Positions 1 through 7,601 of a stretch of 38,365 nucleotides of DNA are shown here, one piece after another (within the stretch, counting starts at the first letter, position 1; each line of letters opens with the position of its first letter). The position numbers were made by a program, and so were the translations under genes. The DNA lies in assembly GCA_017960885.1 (NCBI GenBank), contig JAGCYI010000166.1, positions 1-38,365 on the forward strand, in the 5' to 3' direction. Source of the DNA: Bacteroidales bacterium. Lineage in GTDB: Bacteria; Bacteroidota; Bacteroidia; Bacteroidales; UBA3824. Below the pieces are notes generated by a model. The model was given only the letters and a program-made list of their open reading frames with translations. It searched no databases and had not been told where the DNA came from.

Positions 1-864
1 AAGATTGTTGACAGCCTCTAAAACGCCTTCTTTTGTCCAATCCCTGTCTAAATTTTCGTCAATTTCTTTGCAAACCGCGCTCACAAGCACAGGATACCCC
101 GAAGTGTATTTGTAAATCTCCTGAGAAATTTCATTGATGTCAAAACCGATATGGTTTTCGCTCTCGTAATCGGCAAGCATTGTGCTGATTTCCTGCGGGT
201 TGAAAGTCATATCAAGTTTGTAATCGGCGGCAACGTTCCACGGCGAATTGTATTTGTGTTCCTCCTCGGGACGGATTTTCACTTTCATACTCTTGATGTC
301 GTAAACGCCGGCAAGAACCACCGACCAAAAAGTGGAATTGTCGCCCTGTTTGTCCCTGTCAATGTATTTTTTGCGCAACATTGCAAGAAAATTCAAAAAC
401 AGTTCGTTGTCAAGACTTTTATCAACTTCGTCAATCAATACAACAACTTTTTTATTCCCTTGTTGACAAAATTCAGTTATCTTGTCTGATAAGTTTTTGA
501 TACTCGGTGTTTCAATTTTCTGGGCGTCTTCCCAAAACTTTGCATTTTGTTCATTCTTGGTTAAATCGTCCGATGTGAACGCATTTTCCATATATCTGCA
601 AAAGAAATGGTAAAAGGTAGAAGCATTTTCCCAATCGCTATCTTCGGTGTCCTCAAAACTCAGGGACACAACCAAGTATTCGCCGTTGAGATGTGTGTAA
701 ATCCACTTCAACGACGTTGACTTGCCAAACTGCCGCGCACGATTGATGGTGAAGTAGTTGCCATTGTTAATGAGGCGTTCAAAAACCTTCATCTTGTTGG
801 TGGTGTCCACCATATAGTGCCGCTTTGGGTCGCAGGTTACCGCTGTATTAAATTGTCGTGCCAT
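1..864 (-). CDS. AAA-like ATPase, 3' end cut off by window edge
   Basis: This is the first 288 codons of a minus-strand gene starting with ATG at 862-864; it stays open to base 1, so the C-terminus is missing. The protein has a P-loop-like segment RARQFGKST (residues 42-50), a Walker B strand VVVLIDEVD (140-148) and a sensor-like strand SVVLAGVYDI (181-190) followed by EEHKYNSPWN. This pattern matches the AAA-like ATPases (AAA_35/ATPase-like families) common as accessory genes in Bacteroidota, often many copies per genome. The P-loop is atypical: the usual first glycine of GxxxxGK is absent, which is normal for this group as I recall it. Its cellular role is unknown; relatives often carry a nuclease-like C-terminal domain, which cannot be checked here. 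A well-formed promoter lies just upstream at 889-919. Confidence 0.8.
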   Translation of the reverse strand, partial: MARQFNTAVTCDPKRHYMVDTTNKMKVFERLINNGNYFTINRARQFGKSTSLKWIYTHLNGEYLVVSLSFEDTEDSDWENASTFYHFFCRYMENAFTSDDLTKNEQNAKFWEDAQKIETPSIKNLSDKITEFCQQGNKKVVVLIDEVDKSLDNELFLNFLAMLRKKYIDRDKQGDNSTFWSVVLAGVYDIKSMKVKIRPEEEHKYNSPWNVAADYKLDMTFNPQEISTMLADYESENHIGFDINEISQEIYKYTSGYPVLVSAVCKEIDENLDRDWTKEGVLEAVNNL

Positions 865-888
865 AACAATCAGTAATTGAATTTATGG

Positions 889-919
889 CAAAGATACAAA
901 TTATAATCAGAATGGCAAA
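889..919 (-). promoter_or_regulatory. Bacteroidota-type promoter for the AAA-like ATPase
   Basis: On the minus strand there is a -7 element TATCTTTG (889-896) and a -33 element TTTG (916-919) separated by 19 bases. This fits the Bacteroidota sigma factor consensus TTTG / TAnnTTTG. It lies about 25 bases before the ATG at 864, giving a short leader. Confidence 0.65.
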
Positions 920-1092
920 ATCAAAAAAAGTTTACCAAAAACCCTTTGGTAATAGTAATACTCACCCAAATTATCAAGGCAATGAAGTAAAAAACAGGAC
1001 AATAATTTACAAGTTTTCGATTTCGGAGAATGTGAGTTGTGGGTATTTGGTAATGATGTTTTGGAGTAATCCTGCTCAACGCTCTTACCTAA

Positions 1093-1332
1093 CGTGCAGA
1101 ATACAAGGCGGGCAAAGAACGCCAAGTATTCCAAGTGGCTTGCAACGAATTTGCCGCAGCATATTCAAGTTTCAAAAGTTATGTCAACGACGAGGTTGCC
1201 ACACAAAACAACCTTGCCATCTTTGGCAAACTGTTCGTTAAGAAGTTGGCTGTTATTGTCAACGAAATGAACCGCCTCTCTATGGCTCGCAAAAACAACG
1301 AACCTATACCTAATGCTGCACCGGCAGCATAA
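1093..1332 (+). pseudogene. Remnant or very small gene; C-terminal end of an unknown protein
   Basis: An open frame from just after a stop (TAA, 1090-1092) runs to TAA at 1330-1332 and encodes about 79 residues that look like real protein: an alternating amphipathic pattern (ACNEFAAAYSSFKSYVNDEV), then a basic helix and an Ala/Pro-rich end. The only start codon near its front is GTG at 1135. Upstream, the plus strand has short protein-like pieces in other frames, for example one with VFDFGECELWVFG (about 1007-1045), broken by stops. The simplest reading is a decayed gene whose tail survives. A strong terminator follows at 1373-1399, which supports past or present plus-strand transcription. 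I do not recognise the family. The rest of 865-1397 holds only the ATPase promoter and these fragments. Confidence 0.35.
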
Positions 1333-1372
1333 TGTAGGTTGTTTTTTACATTGTAAGCAGTATATTTAAGTG

Positions 1373-1399
1373 GGTGGCAACAAGGTTGCCACCTTTTTT
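1373..1399 (+). terminator. Rho-independent terminator
   Basis: A perfect 9-bp stem (GGTGGCAAC, 1373-1381, with GTTGCCACC, 1385-1393) with a 3-base loop is followed by six T. It is oriented for the plus strand, after the small remnant frame. The T tract runs up to and just into the stop codon of the converging lipoprotein gene. Confidence 0.75.
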
Positions 1400-2591
1400 A
1401 TTTTGTTTTCTTGGTAAGGTATCCGGGGTTTGATTCGCCGCCGTCGATGTGGGCGTATTCTACATCAGTGTGTTTCTCGTTGAATTTTGTGCCTTTTTCG
1501 CCTACAAGGTTGGGACAATTCTTAAACATATCTTCGGAATCTGTTTCATTGCTGATATTCCAACCGTTACCCACATAGATTGTTTTAAGGTTTTCACAAT
1601 CCAAAAACATTCCAGACATATCAGTAACATTTTCTGTCTTGAATCCGCTTACATCAAGGCTTGTCAGGTTTTTACAATCATAAAACATTTCACTCATCCC
1701 AGTAACCTTTTCAGTGTTGAATCCGCTGACATCAAGGTTTGTAATAAAAAAAATAGAAGCAAACATACATGTCATATCTGTTACGTTCTCAGTATTAAAA
1801 CCACTGACATCTATACTTAAAAGGCTAAAACAAGATGAAAACATCTGCCGCATATATTTGACATTCTTTGTGTTGAACCCACTGACGTCGAGGTTTACAA
1901 GTTTTTCACAACCTACAAACATACCACTCATATCTTTAACATTATCAGTATTGAAACCGCTCACATCAAGATTCGTAAGGTTTTCACAACCAGAAAACAT
2001 ATTTCTCATACTCGTCACATTTTTTGTTTTGAAACCACTGACGTCAAGATTAGAAATGAACCAACACCCTGCAAACATACATTCCATACTTTTCACATTC
2101 TCAGTATTGAAACCACTGACATCAAGGTTTGTAAGGCTTTCACAACCCGAAAACATATCAGTCATATCAGTAACATTTCCTGTATTGAAACCGCTCACAT
2201 CAAGGCTTGTAAGGTTTTCACAACCGTAAAACATACTACTCATATCAGTAACCTCTGAGGTGTTAAGATTTTCTTTGATACCTATTACGGAAGTAAGATT
2301 TTCACACTTATCAAACCACTGACTACAATTTTTAGGTCTGTATTCTTTAAATGACTTGTCAAATACCACGGTTTTAATTTGGTATCTAACAAATGTCCAT
2401 TCTTTAATGAAAGAAACACGGTATGGTGTCAAATTTTCCACATCATAAGCCCCCTCCGGCTTTTTATCGTCATAATAAAAAGTCAGAGTGCTGTCTTTGA
2501 ATACTGCGTATGCCACATAATTAGTTTTTTGTGAACAGGCAATAATACTCAACATCAGCAAGAGTATCAACAGAATGTTTGTCTTTTTCAT
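1398..2591 (-). CDS. BspA-like (DUF285 repeat) lipoprotein
   Basis: This 397-residue protein starts with a lipoprotein signal (MKKTN, hydrophobic run, lipobox IIAC with Cys19), so it should be anchored in the envelope by signal peptidase II. Residues of about 110-350 form nine tandem 26-residue units of the type MxxMFxGCxxLTxLDVSGFN, the DUF285 / BspA-type surface repeat first known from mycoplasma and Tannerella/Treponema proteins. Such repeats usually form extended scaffolds for binding host or partner molecules; the ligand here is unknown. After the cysteine there is SQKTN, without the acidic residues of a typical surface-export signal, so its final side of the outer membrane is unclear. 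The N-terminal module (LTFYYDD) and the tail (YAHIDG, PGYLT) match the 767-residue protein at 26547-28850, making the two paralogues. Confidence 0.85.
   Translation of the reverse strand: MKKTNILLILLLMLSIIACSQKTNYVAYAVFKDSTLTFYYDDKKPEGAYDVENLTPYRVSFIKEWTFVRYQIKTVVFDKSFKEYRPKNCSQWFDKCENLTSVIGIKENLNTSEVTDMSSMFYGCENLTSLDVSGFNTGNVTDMTDMFSGCESLTNLDVSGFNTENVKSMECMFAGCWFISNLDVSGFKTKNVTSMRNMFSGCENLTNLDVSGFNTDNVKDMSGMFVGCEKLVNLDVSGFNTKNVKYMRQMFSSCFSLLSIDVSGFNTENVTDMTCMFASIFFITNLDVSGFNTEKVTGMSEMFYDCKNLTSLDVSGFKTENVTDMSGMFLDCENLKTIYVGNGWNISNETDSEDMFKNCPNLVGEKGTKFNEKHTDVEYAHIDGGESNPGYLTKKTK
1473..2250 (-). repeat. Tandem 78-bp coding repeats (nine units)
   Basis: The DNA repeats with a 78-base period: the same segment around TTGAAACC recurs at 2106 and 2184 and onward, with many units sharing long near-identical stretches. 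Each unit encodes one 26-residue DUF285 repeat. Boundaries given are approximate. Period and identity make unit gain or loss by recombination plausible. Confidence 0.7.
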
Positions 2592-2619
2592 CTCTTGATA
2601 TTTTTATGGTTTGATGTGG

Positions 2620-2627
2620 CAAAGGTA
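2620..2627 (-). promoter_or_regulatory. Candidate -7 element for the DUF285 lipoprotein
   Basis: The minus strand reads TACCTTTG, a match to TAnnTTTG, 29 bases before the ATG at 2591. I see no clear TTG at the -33 position, so this is a half-supported promoter. Confidence 0.4.
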
Positions 2628-2666
2628 ATTATTTTGTACTACCATTTTTTTTGTGAGTGATAAAAA

Positions 2667-2712
2667 AATCAGCTTATTTATGCCAATAAATGTAGTTTTT
2701 TTACAGCTGATT
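2667..2712. promoter_or_regulatory. Inverted repeat overlapping the symporter promoter
   Basis: AATCAGCT (2667-2674) and AGCTGATT (2705-2712) are perfect 8-bp inverted arms separated by 30 bases, with a small inner hairpin (ATTTAT / ATAAAT). The right arm touches the -33 region of the symporter promoter, in the intergenic space between divergent genes. It could be an operator, but the spacing is long and no regulator gene is next to it. Confidence 0.25.
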
Positions 2713-2742
2713 GTTGAATTTTGGAATTATTCCTTATATTTG
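2711..2742 (+). promoter_or_regulatory. Bacteroidota-type promoter for the symporter operon
   Basis: A -7 element TATATTTG lies at 2735-2742. Two TTG triplets sit upstream at 2711-2713 and 2714-2716, giving spacings of 21 and 18 bases, both acceptable. The ATG at 2791 is 48 bases downstream. Confidence 0.6.
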
Positions 2743-2790
2743 ACACTTGAAAATCTTATTTACTACGATTACTAATTTTTTTAACTTATT

Positions 2791-4242
2791 ATGGCTTCAT
2801 TAAAAGAAAAAATCGGCTATGCGCTAGGCGACGCAGCCGCAGGTGGCATCACTTGGAAGGTGATGTCGATAGCATTTCCGCTATATTTCACCAACGTATT
2901 CGGACTTTCGCTCGCCGACGCGGCTGTCTTGATGCTCCTTGCAAGGCTTTTTGACGTAGTTACCGACCCGCTGATGGGCAGTCTCTCTGACCGCACGCAG
3001 TCAAAATGGGGTACGTACCGTCCGTGGCTTATTATTGGTGCAATTCCGTTCGGACTTATTTTCGCCCTGCTGCTCTACACTCCCGACTTTGGCGAGGCAG
3101 GCAAACGCGTGTACGCTTACACCTTATATCTGTTGATGATGGCGGTTTACACTGCCGTTAACGTTCCCTACGGTTCGTTGCTCGGCGTTATGACTAACGA
3201 CGACAATGAGAAAAACCAATTTTCATCGTTCCGTATGGTGGGCGCCTATGCGATGGGATTCATCACGCTGCTATCTTTCCCGTATATACAGAATTGGATA
3301 GGCGGCAGCGAATATGTAACACTCAACGACCAACTCTCCGAGCTTAAAAAAATAGCCGCACCTTCCGACGCTGAAAAAACTCAGATTCAGACCCTGAGCC
3401 AGCAGCTCGTGCCGATGATGCAACACCAATATGCCGTTATTGGCGCACTCTTTGGCGCACTTGCCGCCACAATGACACTCATTTGCGGACTCCTCACCAA
3501 GGAACGCCTCAAACCCAAACGTGCCGAAAAATTCTCTTTCAAGCAGTTTGCCGACTTGGTGAAAAACAAGCCGTGGATCTACCTCACCTCTATTGGCGTA
3601 TGCACCAACTTCTTCAACGGTTTCCGCTATGCCGTGGCGGGCTACATGTTCACCTACTGCCTCAACGGCGACGTTACCCTCGGCGCATTCATTATCAACT
3701 ACACCGTCTTTATGGCGTTTGGCGAGGTTGTGTGTATGATATTTGGCGGAGTGTCACCGAAATTCACCGAATGGGCAGGCAGCAAGAAAAAGGCCTTCTC
3801 CATTGCGGCTATCATCTGCACGGCAACATCAATCCTGTTCTTCTTCATTCCGATGGATCCGGGCTTTATGTGGCTGATGGTAACAGTTGTAATACTCACT
3901 TCTGTCGGCGTGGGACTTTACTCGCCCCTGCTTTGGTCGATGTACGCCGACGTTGCCGACTACGCCACCGAGAAAAACGGAACATCTTCAACAGGACTTA
4001 TCTTCTCCTCGGGCACAATGGCTCAAAAACTTGGCGGCGCAGTGTCGGGCTCGTTGATTGCTTTGCTCCTCGGCGTGGCTGGCGCTACTATGATTGAGGA
4101 CGAAATGGGCAACTCCACTATCGACCCCGCATCCGTTACCGATTCGGTTAAGAATATGATTTGGATGCTATTCTCAATCTTCCCCGCTATAATGTCGGGA
4201 TTGATGATATTGCTGTTGAAACTATATCCGATTAAGAAATAA
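2791..4242 (+). CDS. GPH-family (MelB-like) sugar:cation symporter
   Basis: This 483-residue inner-membrane protein has about twelve hydrophobic segments and the signatures of the glycoside-pentoside-hexuronide:cation symporter family: MASLKEKIGYALGDAAAG at the N-terminus, and FDVVTDPLMGSLSDRT (residues 54-69) followed by KWGTYRPWL. The Asp residues in the FDVVTDP segment are the family's cation-coupling site. A polar loop at about residues 180-210 falls between helices 5 and 6. Import of a sugar or glycoside with Na+ or H+ is expected; the exact substrate cannot be read. It has its own promoter and is followed 27 bases later by an outer-membrane protein, probably in the same transcript. No glycoside hydrolase is adjacent. 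Confidence 0.88.
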   Translation: MASLKEKIGYALGDAAAGGITWKVMSIAFPLYFTNVFGLSLADAAVLMLLARLFDVVTDPLMGSLSDRTQSKWGTYRPWLIIGAIPFGLIFALLLYTPDFGEAGKRVYAYTLYLLMMAVYTAVNVPYGSLLGVMTNDDNEKNQFSSFRMVGAYAMGFITLLSFPYIQNWIGGSEYVTLNDQLSELKKIAAPSDAEKTQIQTLSQQLVPMMQHQYAVIGALFGALAATMTLICGLLTKERLKPKRAEKFSFKQFADLVKNKPWIYLTSIGVCTNFFNGFRYAVAGYMFTYCLNGDVTLGAFIINYTVFMAFGEVVCMIFGGVSPKFTEWAGSKKKAFSIAAIICTATSILFFFIPMDPGFMWLMVTVVILTSVGVGLYSPLLWSMYADVADYATEKNGTSSTGLIFSSGTMAQKLGGAVSGSLIALLLGVAGATMIEDEMGNSTIDPASVTDSVKNMIWMLFSIFPAIMSGLMILLLKLYPIKK

Positions 4243-4269
4243 TGTCTAATAATCAAAATATTAATCAAG

Positions 4270-5049
4270 ATGAAGAAACTATTAGCACTTATCTGCGCAG
4301 CCGCCATAACTACAGGCGCTTACGCTCAAGACGATGACGACGAGTTTGAATTTGAAACCGAGTCCGCTATTTCGTTCAACGGCGGCACCGACATTGCCAG
4401 CGGATACCTCTGGCGTGGAATTTCGCTCGTTGAAGGTGCAAACTTCCAACCGTATTTCAACTTCAACGCAGGTCCTTTTACTTTGGGCTTTTGGTATATC
4501 AACACTTTTGACGGCGATTACAAGGAGTTTGACATGTACACTTCTATTACCGCCGGACAGGTAACGTTCACTGTTACCGACTATTACACTATCTGCTCCT
4601 ACGGCGTACCGTCGGCTCTGATGCCTAAGTTTAGCGAGTATCACGCCCACGAAACCGGACACACTCTCGAATTTTCTACCGATTGGGAAAGCGAGTTTGG
4701 ATTAGACGCATCGTTCAACATCCTCTTTTACGGTGCCGACAAGCGCGACTGGGAAGCTGACCCCGACGACGCGATGAAAAACGCCTACTCCACTTACTTT
4801 GAATTGGGCTACACCGCCACTGTAAAGGAAATCGACTTCCGACCGTTTGTAGGAGCCACATTTGGCAAAACCACATGGTACGGCGACTGCTCTGGAGAAC
4901 ACGGCGCCAACGTTGTAAACGTAGGCGTTAAAGCTTCGCACGATATAAAGATTACCGACAATTTCTCTCTGCCGGTATACGCAGTGTTTGGCTACAATCC
5001 GCAAAGCGACAATGTGGCTGCATTCGCTGGATTTCAAATTGGTTTTTAA
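4270..5049 (+). CDS. Outer-membrane beta-barrel protein, TorF/Gcw_chp-like
   Basis: The 259-residue protein has a Sec signal peptide (MKKLLALICAAAITTGAYA, cleavage before QDDDDE), an acidic start to the mature chain, and alternating hydrophobic/polar strands ending in a terminal aromatic (AGFQIGF), as expected for a beta-barrel. The segment DIASGYLWRGISL resembles the opening of the TorF/Gcw_chp putative porin family, where 'S.Y.wRGIS' is typical. It follows the symporter by 27 bases and precedes a terminator, so it may be the outer-membrane entry route for the same substrate; that pairing is inference. The barrel assignment is firmer than the family name. Confidence 0.65.
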   Translation: MKKLLALICAAAITTGAYAQDDDDEFEFETESAISFNGGTDIASGYLWRGISLVEGANFQPYFNFNAGPFTLGFWYINTFDGDYKEFDMYTSITAGQVTFTVTDYYTICSYGVPSALMPKFSEYHAHETGHTLEFSTDWESEFGLDASFNILFYGADKRDWEADPDDAMKNAYSTYFELGYTATVKEIDFRPFVGATFGKTTWYGDCSGEHGANVVNVGVKASHDIKITDNFSLPVYAVFGYNPQSDNVAAFAGFQIGF

Positions 5050-5068
5050 GGATTTATATACATTTTGT

Positions 5069-5110
5069 ATGGGGAAGAATTTGGGCTACAGCTCAATCTT
5101 CCCCATTTTT
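5069..5110 (+). terminator. Terminator after the symporter operon
   Basis: A 10-bp stem ATGGGGAAGA (5069-5078) with TCTTCCCCAT (5097-5106), extended inside by a further imperfect stem, is followed by TTTT. It is oriented for the plus strand and contains the last codons and stop of the converging mtgA gene. Confidence 0.7.
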
Positions 5111-5814
5111 GGCATCAGACCTATTATCTTTGCCTGACGTTTTAGAATATAATTTGAAGGTCTGTTGACATGATATATCAGCGGATTAGGCAGGCATGCC
5201 GCTATAAGAGCGCACTGCTGAGGTGTAAGGTCTTTGGCACGCCTATTAAAAAAGGTCTTTGCCGCCGCTTCTGCGCCATATATGCCATCGCCCATCTCTA
5301 TAACGTTGAGATAGACCTCCATAATGCGTTTTTTGCCCCAGATATTCTCTATGAGGAATGTAAGATATGCCTCGTAAGCTTTTCTAATATACGACTTTAC
5401 AGGAAAAAGAAAAACATTTTTGGCTGTCTGCTGGCTTATGGTGCTACCCCCTCTAAACCGTTTGCCCTTCTGAATATCGTCCCAGGCCTTTTGCATCATG
5501 TCGAAACTAAACCCGCTGTGCGTTTGAAACAGGTTGTCTTCCGACGATATCACAGCCCTTGTGAGAGCAGGCGAAATCTCTTCGTATGGCACCCACTCCT
5601 TTACCGCAGAGTGTTTGTTGGCAACTCCTATGTTCTCAATCTTACGCTGAAGCATCAGAGGAGTGTAGTATACTGGCACAAATTTGTAAAGAACAACGAA
5701 ATAGATAGGCCACACAATCAAAGCAGCTGATAGTATAAATAAAATACGTATCAGATAGAACGAGAATCCACGCTTGCGGATTTTATTTCTTTTTTTCGTC
5801 TTTCCTTGCGCCAT
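5086..5814 (-). CDS. mtgA: Monofunctional peptidoglycan glycosyltransferase (GT51)
   Basis: This 242-residue protein has a basic cytoplasmic tail, one membrane segment (about residues 19-47) and a periplasmic GT51 domain that polymerises lipid II into glycan strands. Family motifs are all present: the catalytic-glutamate motif SSEDNLFQTHSGF (Glu92), RGGSTISQQTAKN (121-133), and KKRIMEVYLNVIEMGDGIYG (161-180). There is no transpeptidase domain and the length is normal for MtgA. The start overlaps the 3' end of the upstream lytic transglycosylase by 32 bases in another frame, so the two are co-transcribed and perhaps translationally coupled. The stop lies inside the hairpin shared with the converging operon. 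Confidence 0.95.
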   Translation of the reverse strand: MAQGKTKKRNKIRKRGFSFYLIRILFILSAALIVWPIYFVVLYKFVPVYYTPLMLQRKIENIGVANKHSAVKEWVPYEEISPALTRAVISSEDNLFQTHSGFSFDMMQKAWDDIQKGKRFRGGSTISQQTAKNVFLFPVKSYIRKAYEAYLTFLIENIWGKKRIMEVYLNVIEMGDGIYGAEAAAKTFFNRRAKDLTPQQCALIAACLPNPLIYHVNRPSNYILKRQAKIIGLMPKMGKIEL

Positions 5815-6745
5815 CGGCCAACACCTTAATATAATATGTCTTATTATCTTTGTTGGTAAGTTTGGTATCTCTTAGCCACGGATTCAAAAGCTTGAATATC
5901 TTATAGTTAACCGTGTATGTTTTTGCAAATGTGTACATGTCGGTAATTGCGCTGTCTACCGCTATGGTATTGGTTGCGATCTCTTTGTAGAGGTCTTTCT
6001 GACGGTAGCAGAACCCAAAGTCGGCGGGTTTTGAAAGCAGCAGTTTGTATGCGAGAATGCGGTACACATATCTACCTGTCTCAGAATTGTGTTTCAGGTC
6101 GTAATAGTTGTTTTCGCCCTGACGGGTTACTAAGCGCTGCAATCCGTACTGACCGCAGTTGTAAGATGCGGCAGCCATAGTCCACGAGCCAAATTTAGCG
6201 TAAGCCTGTTTTAAGAAATAACATGCGGCGTAGGTCGATTTTTCAAAATCGTAACGCTCGTCAACCTCGTCGTTGATTTCCAGTCCGCACTCCTTGCCAG
6301 TAGATTCCAGTATCTGCCAGAAACCCACAGCCTTCATGGGCGACACCACATTGTCCATGCCGCTCTCAACCACGCAGAGATATAAAAAGTCTTCGGGAAC
6401 GCCCTGCTCTTTGAGTATCTTGCGCATGGCTGGGAAATATCTGTTGGCACGTTTCAAGTATAAAAATGTCTCCGAGTGCCAGTACATTGTCTTAAGGAGC
6501 TCCCTTTCGAGCGATTCACGCACGTCGAAATTGTCGAGAGGAACGGGTTCGCCGCAGAAATCCATTTTGTCTGGTATCACAGGACAGTATACATTGTATT
6601 TGGTCTGCATTTCGGTTTGATAGAGTCCGTCGCCGTCGTCATCAACCGAGCATATAAACATTTTAAATGCAAGAAAACTGATTATCAACACAGTAACCAC
6701 GTAAAAGGTGGACAAGATATATTTAGGTGCGGTAGAATTGCTCAT
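5783..6745 (-). CDS. Membrane-anchored lytic transglycosylase (MltD-like, SLT domain)
   Basis: The 320-residue protein has an N-terminal membrane anchor (about residues 10-32) and a periplasmic soluble-lytic-transglycosylase fold. The catalytic glutamate is in CVVESGMDN (Glu127), followed by AVGFWQI (139-145), the DERYDFEKSTYAACYFL segment, and AAASYNCG (191-198). It should cleave the MurNAc-GlcNAc bond in peptidoglycan to leave an anhydro product. The C-terminal part (about residues 265-315: TYTVNYKIFKLLNPW and later YYIKV) looks like a degenerate LysM-type glycan-binding region. It is the first gene of a two-gene operon with mtgA, so a glycan-strand cutter and a glycan-strand maker are expressed together. 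Confidence 0.9.
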   Translation of the reverse strand: MSNSTAPKYILSTFYVVTVLIISFLAFKMFICSVDDDGDGLYQTEMQTKYNVYCPVIPDKMDFCGEPVPLDNFDVRESLERELLKTMYWHSETFLYLKRANRYFPAMRKILKEQGVPEDFLYLCVVESGMDNVVSPMKAVGFWQILESTGKECGLEINDEVDERYDFEKSTYAACYFLKQAYAKFGSWTMAAASYNCGQYGLQRLVTRQGENNYYDLKHNSETGRYVYRILAYKLLLSKPADFGFCYRQKDLYKEIATNTIAVDSAITDMYTFAKTYTVNYKIFKLLNPWLRDTKLTNKDNKTYYIKVLADGARKDEKKK

Positions 6746-6805
6746 TTTTAATTATTATATTTTACACAAAAAATAATGTACACTTTGCTAATGTAGATTT
6801 ATCTG

Positions 6806-6838
6806 CAAAAATAATATAAATATACATAACAACACAAA
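6806..6838 (-). promoter_or_regulatory. Candidate promoter for the lytic transglycosylase-mtgA operon
   Basis: On the minus strand a -7 element TATTTTTG (6806-6813) is preceded, 21 bases away, by TTTG (6835-6838). The 152-base intergenic region is very AT-rich and divergent, so chance matches are likely. A possible plus-strand -7 element (TATTTTTG, 6872-6879) serves the gene at 6898 but has no well-spaced -33 element. Confidence 0.4.
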
Positions 6839-6897
6839 TATTTTTGGTTTTTATTTTTATGATTTATTATTTATTTTTGACCCACAAAAAAAATTTT

Positions 6898-7590
6898 ATG
6901 AAACCGAAACTGCTATTGCCAATACTAGCCCTCGCTGCCTCTTGCAATACTGCCGACGAGAGTTACGAAATAGATTTGCACTGCGCCGAATGTGGTAGTG
7001 CCAAGGTTTCGCTATGCCGATATGTTGATGGTACCATTTCAGACCTTTCTACTACTACTTTTGAACACGGTCACGCAGTGTTTAAAGGCAAAATCAACGA
7101 GCCAGAACTTATGTTTATCTATGTGGAAGACGCCTTAGACTATCTGCCAGTGTTTGTAGAAAACTCCTCAATAGATATCGACTATGTGTATGCACGGCCG
7201 TCGAGAAGCGTGGTAACGGGCTCGCAATGCCACAAGACATTCAGCGACTTTCTGCAATCATATTCGGCTTACAGCGACAAGGGCACGGGAATTGATAAAA
7301 TGATAGAAAATGCCGAGGACAATTGCGACACGCTTATGCTCCAACGCCTTACCGACAATTTAAAGATTTTGGAACACGAAAAGGTGGAGTTTCAGCGCCA
7401 ATATGTGGTTCAAAACAACACTTCGCCAGTGTCGGCTTATATCCTCTGCACCGATTTAATGTACAAACTATCGAGCGACGAGTTGGATACGCTAATTAAC
7501 CAGTTTCCTAACGAAATGAAAGGCAGCATATATCTAAAACAAGTTTCAGAATATCGCAAAACAATGCCACAAGACACCGCCGCCTTATAA
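6898..7590 (+). CDS. DUF4369-like lipoprotein
   Basis: The preferred start is ATG at 6898, not the earlier in-frame ATG at 6844, because it gives a proper lipoprotein signal: MKPKLLLPILALAASC with Cys16. The mature chain of about 215 residues resembles the DUF4369 domain often found in front of thioredoxin domains in Bacteroidota: short beta strands with a pattern of 'cargo-like' turns (TISDLSTTTFEHGHAVFKGKI). There is no thioredoxin CxxC here, so only the N-terminal type of domain is present, followed by a helical region with many Glu and Lys. The role is unknown. It begins a three-gene operon with a DUF3298 protein (11 bases on) and a DUF1460 protein. Confidence 0.65.
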   Translation: MKPKLLLPILALAASCNTADESYEIDLHCAECGSAKVSLCRYVDGTISDLSTTTFEHGHAVFKGKINEPELMFIYVEDALDYLPVFVENSSIDIDYVYARPSRSVVTGSQCHKTFSDFLQSYSAYSDKGTGIDKMIENAEDNCDTLMLQRLTDNLKILEHEKVEFQRQYVVQNNTSPVSAYILCTDLMYKLSSDELDTLINQFPNEMKGSIYLKQVSEYRKTMPQDTAAL

Positions 7591-7601
7591 TTTTGAAAGA
7601 T

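Noticed and set aside
1007..1069. A resemblance of the piece VFDFGECELWVFG to the start of phage BRO-type antirepressors
   Set aside because: The stretch is too short and is broken by stops; no other phage gene is nearby.
885..1241. A 118-residue plus-strand frame starting at ATG 885
   Set aside because: Composition is not protein-like and it overlaps the ATPase promoter; its second half is out of frame with the more convincing VACNEFAAAYSS segment.
1714..2229. A 171-residue plus-strand frame with its own repeats across the DUF285 lipoprotein gene
   Set aside because: It is the antisense image of the 78-bp repeats; the minus-strand frame has a signal peptide and a known repeat family, and this one has neither.
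1473..2250. Regular repeats that could be taken for a CRISPR array
   Set aside because: The repeat is a continuous 78-base coding unit with no unique spacers and keeps an open frame.
7593..7601. TTG start for the DUF3298 protein
   Set aside because: ATG at 7602 has a better upstream purine tract and begins directly with the signal peptide.
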